DNA of 64,000 nucleotides from GCA-003244245 sp035714625. GTDB taxonomy: Bacteria > Actinomycetota > Actinomycetes > Mycobacteriales > Pseudonocardiaceae. The notes under the pieces are model-generated. The model did not search any database and was not told the origin of the DNA. It saw nothing but the letters and a program-made list of their open reading frames with translations. The DNA lies in NCBI GenBank assembly GCA_035714625.1, contig DASTLT010000170.1:3969-67968 (forward strand). The letters are read 5' to 3'. Below are positions 34,921 through 45,100 of this stretch, piece by piece (the first letter of the stretch is position 1; every line of letters starts with the position of its first letter). Both the position numbers and the translations under genes were made by a program.

Positions 34921-34939
34921 CTTAGGAGAGGAGATCATT

Positions 34940-35062
34940 GTGGAAGACGCGTCCGCGACCGGTTCACGAAATGATCAACAAAGAATGACACTCCGAGCAT
35001 CCGCCCTATCGGCCAGGGGCTGCCTAGCTGGGGAAATGTCCGGAGGAACATGGTCATGGTAG
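34940..35062 (+). CDS. Short leader ORF (40 aa) coupled to the PBP-fold hydrolase
   Basis: GTG 34940 follows AGGAGAGGAG (34924-34933) at good spacing. The 40-residue product begins MEDASATGSRNDQQRM and ends GEMSGGTWSW. The stop TAG (35060-35062) overlaps the hydrolase start at 35056, giving classical translational coupling. No family is recognised. It may be a regulatory leader peptide rather than a functional protein. Confidence 0.45.
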   Translation: MEDASATGSRNDQQRMTLRASALSARGCLAGEMSGGTWSW

Positions 35063-36474
35063 CGCCGGTCGGACATGCCCTGGCTGCCGCGCAGCCGTTC
35101 GCGACGCCGTTAGACCCCCATAGCCTTTTTGACACGCTCTCCGCACTGGTGCGGAAGTATCAGGTTCCCGGGGCTCAGCTCGCCATCCACCACGGTGGTG
35201 AGACGGTGGCGATCGAGGTCGGTGAACTGGAGTACCGAACAGGGCGACCTGTTACCTGGAATGCGGCCTTCCCCATTGGGTCGATTAGCAAGACATTCAC
35301 CGCCACTGTAGCGATGACCCTCGTCGCGGACGGGGATCTCGACCTCGATGCTCCGCTCGGCGAGCACCTGCCCGAGTTGGGTGATCTAGGAAACGGCCTC
35401 ACCCTGCGCCAGGTGCTGAGTCACACAGGTGGTCTAGCCGAGGGACCTGAGCCTGCGGAGGCGCTCGCTTCCATACGGCGATACATATTGGACAACTGCC
35501 GCAGCCAGAACCTGGTGCTACCGCCAGGCACCGGCTTCTCGTACTCGAACATTGGCTACATCCTGGTCGGTCACCTGATTGAAACAATTACTGGTATGAG
35601 CTGGTGGGACGCCATGGAGTTGATTCTGCTGCGACCACTGCGAATTGAGCCGACGTTTATCGGGAAGGATGGCCGCAGCCCACTCGATCGCCCGCTTGCC
35701 ACAGGACACTCGGTGAACACCGCCCTCGGCAGGACTCGGCCCGTCACCCAGTCATTGACGCTCGCCGAGGCACCAGCGGGCGGGCTGGCAATGAGCGCTA
35801 TGGATCTCGTGACGTTAGGGCTGACCCAGCTCGATGACCGTGGTCCAGCGCTTCTGCCGACCGTGTACGCCGGGCAGATGCGCCAGTCCGTGTCCAGCGC
35901 GAAACCATTTGGCCTGGCCGACGGATGGGGGCTGGGCCTGGCCATCTTCCGTCATGCGGACGCCGTATGGGTGGGTCACGACGGCAATGCGGATGGCACG
36001 GCATGTTACTTTCGAGTCGAGCCTGTCAATGGGAGTGTCGTTGCCTTCACTAGCAATGCGAACATCGGTGTTTGTGTCTGGCGGGAGTTGCTCCCGGAGC
36101 TGTGTAGGGCGGGCCTACCCCTCAAGAGTTATTCCACCGTCGAAGCGTTGGGACGGCCGACGGCGCCGCCACCAGGCTGCCTGGGAAGCTACCGGAACGG
36201 GGATACCGAGTACTCGGTGACTCTTCTGGACAACGGTAACCACTGCCTCACCATCGACGGTGAAGCTGTAGCGTGGCTGAGGTTTCACGAAGGCCTAATA
36301 TATTCGCAGCAAGATATGACTTCGGGGCAGTGGACAAACGCTGGACGTTTTCTTCGGAATCCGGTCACCGGAGATCTCGACGGAATCCTCGTCAATGGCC
36401 GCGTTGGTAGTCGCCAATCGGTGACAGGCGAGAACATGCGATGCTTGATAACAACCCAGACCGCTTCCTGTTAG
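35056..36474 (+). CDS. Beta-lactamase/PBP-fold serine hydrolase, candidate trans-acting peptide cyclase
   Basis: The 472-residue enzyme of the class C beta-lactamase/D-aminopeptidase/PBP superfamily shows S76-x-x-K79 (GSISK), Y163-S-N165 and H308-D-G310. After about residue 355 there is a lipocalin-like beta domain (GSYRNGDTEYSVTLL, HCLTIDGE). There is no signal peptide, so it acts in the cytosol, unlike cell-wall PBPs. It sits 59 bp upstream of the NRPS gene. PBP-type thioesterases such as SurE have this domain layout and cyclise peptides off the last carrier protein in trans; that role is inferred. GGAGG lies nine bases before ATG 35056; ATG 35050 is too close to it. Confidence 0.8.
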   Translation: MVAPVGHALAAAQPFATPLDPHSLFDTLSALVRKYQVPGAQLAIHHGGETVAIEVGELEYRTGRPVTWNAAFPIGSISKTFTATVAMTLVADGDLDLDAPLGEHLPELGDLGNGLTLRQVLSHTGGLAEGPEPAEALASIRRYILDNCRSQNLVLPPGTGFSYSNIGYILVGHLIETITGMSWWDAMELILLRPLRIEPTFIGKDGRSPLDRPLATGHSVNTALGRTRPVTQSLTLAEAPAGGLAMSAMDLVTLGLTQLDDRGPALLPTVYAGQMRQSVSSAKPFGLADGWGLGLAIFRHADAVWVGHDGNADGTACYFRVEPVNGSVVAFTSNANIGVCVWRELLPELCRAGLPLKSYSTVEALGRPTAPPPGCLGSYRNGDTEYSVTLLDNGNHCLTIDGEAVAWLRFHEGLIYSQQDMTSGQWTNAGRFLRNPVTGDLDGILVNGRVGSRQSVTGENMRCLITTQTASC

Positions 36475-36533
36475 TAGGTGTGCCATATCCCCGCTGATGC
36501 CATTAGTGGACCCACTTGAAAGGTCGAAGTATT

Positions 36534-39130
36534 ATGGTTGTCCACAACAGGTTGTTGCAGACTGAGCAACGTTTCGATCGAGTCGGGTCATCGGCGTCAT
36601 CCTTCACCGATCAACTCCGTTACTGGAGAACGCAGCTCGAAGGCGTGGTGGTGCCCGAGCTGCCCAGTGATCCACCACGGTCAACCAGCCTGACTCCGAC
36701 CAGCGCAGCGCACAAGTTCGAAATTCCGGAAGAAGTGAGCGCGCGCGTCACCCACCTGACCAGCCGATGGGACGTCTCGCTGCTTGAGCTCACGGTTGCC
36801 GTCTTGCAGACTGTCTTGGCGCGCTACACCGGCAAGGACGACACCGTGGTGGCCACCCCGGCTCCCGGATCGAGCCATCAGGTGATCCTCCGGCCCCGGG
36901 TAACCGAGTCAACGTCCTTCCTGGACTTCATGCTCGACGTCCGCGCCACGGTGACGGCAGCCTTCGCGAACTCCGGTGTGCCTTTCGAGCTCCTTGCCGA
37001 GGAGTTGGGCTTGCCACCTGAGCTGGCGCGGATAATGGTGGTTTGTGAGCTGCCCGCCCGGCCGCTGGCCGCAGACGTCACGGTGCGCATTGAGCGGGGC
37101 AAGGGGCTGTCCGGAGTTATCGAGTATTGCCGTGACCTGTTCGATCCAGCCACGATTGAGCGGTTGGCTGGTCACCTGACCCACGTTCTCGATGTCGTCA
37201 GTGCTGATCCTGCCATTGTGCTGGGTAAGATCGACGTCCTCGCTGAGGCAGAGCGCACAGGTCTGCTCGTCGAATGGAACGACACCCGTCGAAATGTGGC
37301 ATCAGTCACATTACCAGAGCTGTTCGAAGCCCAGGTGGCGCGCACACCGGATCTGCCGGCTGTGTTGTTCGACAATTCGGGCAGTCGAGTCGGCGAGCAA
37401 ATACCTGGTGGGATGCTGACCTACGTGGAGCTGGAGGCTCGCGCGAACCGATTGGCCCACCTGCTGATCGCGCGGGGCGCGGGACCGGAGCAGATCGTGG
37501 CGTTGGCGCTACCTCGATCGGTGGAGATCGTGATCGCGCAGTTGGCGGTGTTGAAAGCGGGGTCGGCGTTCTTGCCGGTGGATCCGGCATACCCACCCGA
37601 ACGGATCGCGTTCATGCTGGCTGATTCAAGGCCGGTGCTGGTCCTCACGCTCTCGGAGTTGATGTCCCAGTTGCCGGCCCCGGCGGGTGTGGCCATGGTG
37701 GCTCTCGATGATCCGGATACGGTGTCGGCGGTGGGGTCGATGCCAGAGCACGCCCCGGTCGACACGGACCGGTCGTCGCCACTGGCTCTGACCCATCCGG
37801 CTTATGTGATCTATACATCCGGGTCGACGGGGTGGCCCAAGGGAGTGGTGGTCTCTCAGGCGGGCTTGGCGAGTTTCTCGGCCGCCGAGATCGACCATTT
37901 CGAGGTACACCCCGCGGACCGGGTGTTGCAGTTCTCATCGCCAAGCTTTGACGCGTCGGTGCTGGAGTTGTGCATGGCATTGCCGGCTGGGGCTGCGCTC
38001 GTAGTGCCGCCGCCGGGCCCGCTGCTCGGCGAGGCGCTGGCCGAGATACTCGCCGAGCGCGCCGTGACGCATGCGCTGATCCCACCGGTGGCCTTGGCGA
38101 CGGTGCCACCGGAGACAGCGAGCACGGGCCTGCCGCAGTTCCATACGGTGATTGTCGGGGGTGACGCGTGTACGCCGGAGTTGGTGAATCGCTGGGCACC
38201 GGGCCGACGGTTGATCAACGCATACGGTCCCACCGAGGCGACTGTGGTGTCGACGTGGAGTCGTCCACTGGTTGCAGGTGAGGGGGGAGCACCACCGATC
38301 GGTCAACCTATCTGGAACACCCAAGCGTACGTGCTCGACGATGCTTTGCGTCCGGTGCCGGTAGGGGTGCCCGGTGTGCTGTATGTGGCTGGTGGTGGGT
38401 TGGCGCGGGGCTATCTGAACCGTCCGGGGCTGACCGCCCAGCGATTCGTGGCCAACCCGTTCGGGGAGCCGAGCTCTCGGATGTATTGCACCGGTGACGT
38501 GGTGCGATGGACGTTCGACGGTGAATTGGTGTTCGTCGGCCGCGTCGACGAGCAGGTCAAGATCCGCGGATTTCGCGTTGAGCCCGGCGAAATCGAGACG
38601 TTGCTCCGAAAGCATCCCCACGTCAACGAGGCCGTGGTGATTGCCCGCGAGACGTCGCCGGCAGGACAGCATGAGCCTGGCGCCAAACGACTTGTCGCCT
38701 ATGTCGTTCCGGCCGGGAAGGTGACACTAGTTCCTGGCGAACTGCGCGCAATGGTCGCAGGATCGCTGCCTGACTACATGGTGCCGGCGGGTTTCGTGGT
38801 CCTGGACAGGATGCCGCTGAGCCCTAATGGGAAGCTGGATCGGCGTGCCTTGCCGGAGCCAGGGGATGTGGAGCCGCGCAGGGGGTCCGTTGCGCCGCGC
38901 ACTGGTAACGAGCGCATTGTGGCGCAAATCTGGGCTGAGTTGTTGGGTGTGGCGGAGATCGGAATCGACGACGACTTCTTCGAACTTGGTGGCGATTCGA
39001 TCTTGAGTTTCCGGGCTCTCTCCCGGATCCGCGCGGCATTTGGTGTGGCGCTGTCTGCCCGTGCGGTGTTCGATGCTCGGACCATCGCCCGGCTCGTGGA
39101 GCTGTTGCCGGCAGTACCTGCCCACCGGGA
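36534..39130 (+). other. NRPS-1 loading module: C remnant-A1-T1
   Basis: The first ~220 residues are only the C-terminal half of a condensation domain (from YWRTQLEG on); no HHxxxDG exists, so it cannot condense. A1 has the specificity residues D-A-L-L-I-G-A-V-V(-K), read by eye against GrsA. These are nearest to the known Tyr code DALVTGAVVK (8/10), so an aromatic residue is suggested. Two core motifs are odd: GSTGWPKG (W for R/K) and MYCTGD (C for R/K). T1 is FFELGGDSILSF. There is no E domain. Confidence 0.85.
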
Positions 39131-42100
39131 CGAGGGGATCCGCCCCGTACCGCGCGACCGTCCGCTGCCGCTCTCTGCCGTCCAGCAGCGACTGTGGTTC
39201 ATGGACGACCTGACCTGCGGCGGAACCGAATACAATACCGGGGTCGGGCTGCGGCTGTCCGGCGCGTTGAACCTCGATGCGCTGCGGACGGCACTGGACG
39301 CCTTGGCCGGGCGGCACGAGTCATTGCGGACCACCTTCGACACCGTTGACGGACATGGCATGCAGGTGGTCGCCACGGGTGGGGACATCCCGCTGCGCAC
39401 GGTCGAGGTGTCCACGGTTGACCCGGCTGAGCGCGATGCCGCGGTGGAACAGGCGCTGGCGGAAGAGCTGAGCCGTCCTTTCGACCTGCGGCGGGGTCCG
39501 CTGACCAGGGCGGTGCTGGTACGCCTTGCCGAGAACGACCACGTGCTCATGCTCAGCCAGCATCACATCGTCACCGACGGCTGGTCGGTCGGGGTCTTGG
39601 TGGACGAGCTCGCCGAGCTGTACGCCGCCGGCGTACGGCGGGTGCCGGCCGGCTTGCCGCAGCTACCGATCCAGTACCTGGATTTCGCCGGGTGGCAACG
39701 CGAGCGGCTGTCCGGCCCGGGTCTGGCCGAGCACCTCGACTACTGGAAGCACAAGCTTGCCGACCTCCCCGTACTCGAGCTGCCGACCGACCGGCCACGG
39801 CCGCACCTGCGTACCACCTCCGGCGCGGTGCACCGCCGTGACCTGCCCGCCGACCTCGTCGCAGCTCTGACCCGGGTGGGGCGCGAGCATGACGCCACGC
39901 TGTTCATGACCTTGGTCGCCGCGGTGCAGCTACTGCTGTCCAGGTACATCCACCAGCAGGACATCGCGATCGGTACGGCCACCTCCGGACGCAACCGCAG
40001 AGAGCTGGAGAATCTCGTCGGCTTCTTCGTCAATACCGTCGTCCTGCGCTCAGCAGTGAACGGTGCGCGGACGTTCCGCGAGTTCCTCACGGAGGTCCGG
40101 GAGACGGTGCTGGAGGCCTTCGCGCACGACGAGGTGCCATTCGACCGGCTGGTCGAGGAACTGCAACCGCAGCGTGATCCCAGCCGTACTCCGCTAGTGC
40201 AGGCCATGGTCGTGCTGCAGAACGCGATCGTGCGGCCGCGGGAGGTCGACGGCCTGCGGATCACCGAACATGACCTGCCCCGGCCGTCCGCCCGGTTCGA
40301 CCTTGTCGTGGAGTTCCTGCCCCGGGACGACTCGCTCAGCCTGGTGCTGGAGTACAACACCGACCTGTTCGACACCGCCACGGCCGAGCGGATGGCTGGG
40401 CATCTGCAGATGCTGCTGGCCGGAATCGTCACCGAGCCGCGGCGGCCGCTGGCTGAGCTGCCGTTGCTGACCGAGGCCGAGCGGCAGCAACTGCTGGTGG
40501 AGTGGACCGACACCGGCCAGGCGGTGACACCGGTGCCGCTGGCGGAGCTGTTCGAAGCACAGGTGCGGCGGACTCCGAACCTGCCCGCGGTGGTGTCCGA
40601 CGGTGGCGTGCTGACCTTCGCGGAGGTGGAGGCTCGCGCGAACCGGTTGGCTCATCTGTTGATCGCCTGTGGGGCGGGGCCGGAGCGGGTGGTGGCGCTG
40701 GTGTTGCCCCGCTCGGTGGAGATCGTGGTGGCTCAGCTGGCGGTGGCCAAGACCGGGGCGGCCTTCCTGCCGGTGGATCCGGCATACCCGAGGGAGCGCA
40801 TCGCGTTCATGCTGGCCGACGCCGAGCCGGTGGTGGTGCTCACGCTGGCCGGGCTCGCACCGCCGCTGCCGTGCCGAGCGGGGATGGCGGTGGTGGTTCT
40901 GGACGACCGGGACGTCGAGTCCGCGGTGGCGCGGATGCCGGATCGCGCTCCGAGTGACGCGGATCGAGTCTGCGCCCTGCTGCTGGAGCATCCCGCCTAT
41001 GTGATCTACACGTCGGGGTCGACGGGCCGGCCCAAAGGTGTGGTGGTCTCGCATTCCGGTCTGGCCAGCTTCTCCGCCGCGGAGATGGAGCGGTATGCGG
41101 TGCGGCCGGGAGATCGGGTGCTGCAGTTCTCCTCACCGAGTTTTGATGCCTCGGTGCTGGAGTTGTGCATGTCGCTGCCGGTGGGGGCGGCTCTGGTGGT
41201 GCCGCCGCCGGGTCCCCTGCTGGGTGAGCAGTTGGCTCAGGTGCTCGACAGGCAGCGGGTGACCCACGCGCTGATCCCGCCGGCGGCGTTGGCGACAGTG
41301 CCCGAGGAGCTGGCGCGGACCGGGCTGACGGAGTTCCGGACGGTGATCGTCGGTGGTGATGCGTGCACCGCGGAGCTGGTCCAGCGCTGGGCACCGGGCC
41401 GCCGCATGATCAACTCGTATGGGCCGACCGAGGCCACGGTGGTCTCGACCTGGAGCCAGCCGCTGACTCCGGGGCAGGTCCCGCCGATCGGTCGACCGAT
41501 CTGGAATACCCGGGTCTATGTGCTCGATGCTGCGCTGCGCCCGGTGCCCATCGGGGTGCCCGGTGAGCTGTATGTCACCGGGCCCGGGCTGGCCCGCGGC
41601 TACCTGAACCGACCGGGATTGACCGCCCAGCGGTTCCTGGCCAACCCCTTCGGGTCCCCTGGCTCGCGGATGTACCGCACCGGGGACGTGGTGTGCTGGA
41701 GCGCCGACGGGCAACTGCGGTTCGAGGGCCGGGCCGACGAACAGGTCAAGATTCGCGGGTTCCGGGTCGAACCCGGCGAGATCGAGACAGTGCTCCGGCA
41801 GGACCCCGACGTCGCCGAGGCCGTCGTCATCGCCCGTGCAGCAGCGCCCGGCGCCAAGCGGCTGGTCGCCTACCTCGTCCCGGCCGAGGGCGCCGCACCC
41901 ACGGCGGGCGGTCTGCGGAAACGACTGGCTGAGTCGTTGCCGGAGTATATGGTGCCTGCGGCGTTCGTCACGCTTGACGAGCTGCCGTTGACGCCGAATG
42001 GAAAGCTGGACCGCAAGGCGCTGCCCGCGCCGGACTACACGACTGTCACCGGCAAGGGATACGTGCCACCGCAGACCGAGGTGGAGCAGACCCTGGCCAC

Positions 42101-45100
42101 CATCTGGGCCGAGGTGCTTGGAGTAGAGCGGGTCGGCGTCACAGACAACTTTTTCGAACTCGGTGGCGACTCCATCGTCAGCATCCAAGTGGTATCCCGC
42201 GCTCGCAAGGCAGGATTGAACCTTACGTCAAGGGAGGTCTTCCGCTACCAGACCATCGCGTCCCTGGCTCCGAACACCACCGAGATGGTAGCTGATGTGG
42301 CGGAGCAGGGTCCGGTCAGTGGTGCTGTACCGCTGACTCCCATTCAGCACTGGTTCTTCGATACCCAGACAGCCCGGCCGGAGCACTTCAACCAGTCGAT
42401 GGTGATCGAACTTGTCGACGGGGTTGACGACTCAGTGCTGCGTACCGCCCTCGCTGCATTGCTGGAGCACCACGATGCGTTGCGGATGCGTTTCGAACGG
42501 GTCGAGGGTCAGTGGAAGCAGTACAGCCCGCCAGTCCAGTCCATCGACGTACTCCAGCGCCGTGATCTTTCGGATATGGACATCAACGGGCAGCGGGCGG
42601 CGCTGGAGCAGATCACGGCCGAGGTGCAGGCGAGCTTTGACCTGGGACAGGGCCCGCTGCTGAAGGCCACGCTGTTCGATCGTGGTGCCACCCAGCGACC
42701 CCTGCTTTTCATGACGGTGCACCACCTGGTGGTCGACGGCGTGTCGTGGCGGATCCTGCTGGAGGACCTCAACACCGCATACCTGCAATGTGCGGCCGGC
42801 GAGACCGTCAGGTTCCAGCCCAAGACCACGTCATTCCGGCAGTGGGCTCGTCGGCTGACCGAGTATGCCCTGGCCGATGGCTTCGATGACGAGATCGAGT
42901 ACTGGACGAGCACCTCCTACGACGGCGACCACCCATTACCGGTCGACCGGATACCGGTCGACGGGCCCGCGGAAAACACGGTCGTCTCGACGCGTTCGCT
43001 CACCGTCCGGCTCACCGAGGACGACACCAGGGCACTGCTGCAGGACGTGCCCGGCGTGTACCGGACCCAGGTCAACGACGTGCTGCTGGCCGCGCTGGGG
43101 CGGGTGTTGAGCCGGTGGACCGGAAGGGACCGGGTGCTGGTCGACCTGGAGGGCCATGGTCGCGAGGAGCTGCTCGCCGATGTCGACCTCTCGCGCACCG
43201 TGGGTTGGTTCACCTCGATCTTCCCGGTCGCCCTGGACCTGCCCGGTGACCAGAGCTGGGGCAGCGTGCTGAAGTCCGTCAAGGAGCAGTTGCGCGCCGT
43301 GCCGCGCCGTGGTCTCGGGTACGGCGCGCTGCGGTACCTGACCGCTGCGGGCGGGCTGGCCGACGGCGCGACACCGCAAGTCAGCTTCAACTACCTCGGC
43401 CAGTTCGACCTGCCGGCGTGCGGGGAGGGGCTGTACCACGCGCTGCACGACGAGCTGGAGCTGGACGTCAGCTCGGTGGGGAACCGGGCGCACGTGGTGG
43501 AGGTCGTCGGCAAGGTCGAGCAGAACTGCCTGGAGTTCATCTGGTTCTACTCCGAGAACCTGCATTGGGACAGCACCGTCACCGCGTTGGCGGACGAGCT
43601 GCTCGCCGCCCTTCGCCAGATCATTCGACACTGCGCCGAGCCCGGTGCAGGTGGCCGCACCCCATCGGACTTTCCGCTGGCCCGGCTGAATCAGGCGGAC
43701 GTGGACCAGATGGTGGGCGACGGGCGGTCTGTGGAGGACATCTATCCGCTGACGCCCACCCAAGCCGGCATGGTGTTCCACCGGCTTTCGCAAGGGGATC
43801 AGGGTGTCTATTTCCAGCAACTGACCTTCGTTCTGGATGGCGTTCCCGATTCTCACCTGCTTGCTCGGGCCTGGCAGCACGTGGTCGACCGGACGCCGAT
43901 TCTGCGTAGCCGCGTGGTCTGGGAAGGGGTGGCCGAGTGGCTGCAGGTGGTGCAGCGCGAGGTGACTGTTCCGGTCGGCTACCACGACTGGACCTGGTTG
44001 TCCGACGTCCAACGGCAAGAGGAATTGGCCCGATTGCTCGCCCGTGACCGAGCCGAAGGTCTGGATCTGGGGACTGCGCCGCTGATGCGGCTGAAGCTGG
44101 CTCGGCTGTCCGAGACCGAGGTGCAGGTGGTATGGACCTTCGACCATGTGCTGTTGGACGGGTGGAGTGTCTTCCACGTGTTGTCCGATGTCTTCACCTG
44201 CCACGCCAGGCTTCAGCACCACGAAACGGCGGTCGACGGGATTGATCTGGGCTTGCCGTTCCGGCGCCCGTTCCGGGACTACGTGCAGTGGCTCGGCCAG
44301 CAGGACCGCCGGGAGGCGAACGAGTACTGGCAGCGGATGCTGTCGACTCTGTCCGAGCCGACTGCGTTGCCCTACGACCGGCAACCGGCCGAAATCCACC
44401 GCGCCGAGTCCTGTGACAGTGTTCGGTTCGAACTGTCGGGCGAGCAGTCTGAGCGGCTACTGGAGGTCGCTCGGCACAATGGGCTGACAGTGAATACCCT
44501 GGTGCAGGGCGCCTGGGCCGTGCTGCTGTCGCGTTACAGCGGCCAGCGGGACGTCATCTTCGGTACCACCGTCTCAGGGCGGCCTGCCGAGTTGGCGGGT
44601 GTCGAGTCGATCACCGGAATTTTCATCAACACGCTGCCGACCCGGGTAGGCATCCACAGTGGGCAGGATGTGGTGTCGTGGCTACGCGGGCTGCAGGCGG
44701 CACAGACCGAGTCCCGACGGTTTGACTTCGTCTCGTTGGCCCAACTCCACACGTGGAGCGACCTGCCTGGTGGGGTCAACCTGTTCGACAGCATCGTGGT
44801 GTTCGAAAATTACCCGATCAACGACGAGGTTGCCGCCGCGAACGGACTCCGAATACGTGGGTTGCAGGCCGTCGAGACGACCAACTATCCGCTCAGCGTC
44901 GTGGTATCCACGGGTCAGCAGCTCTCGTTCTCGCTCGGCTATGAACCGAGACTGTTCGACGCAGAAACCATCGAGCGGATAGCGGCGCACCTGGAGGTCT
45001 TGCTCAACGGGATCGTGACCGCTCCAGATCGGGCACTGGCCGAGCTGCCGCTGCTGGGCGAGGCTGAGCGGCACCGGTTGCTGGTGGAATGGAACGACAC

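Noticed and set aside
34669..34938. Open frames on both strands just before the hairpin (34615-34917 plus, 34669-34938 minus)
   Set aside because: Neither strand has a good start signal and no family is recognised. The minus frame would run over the hairpin and leader ribosome site.
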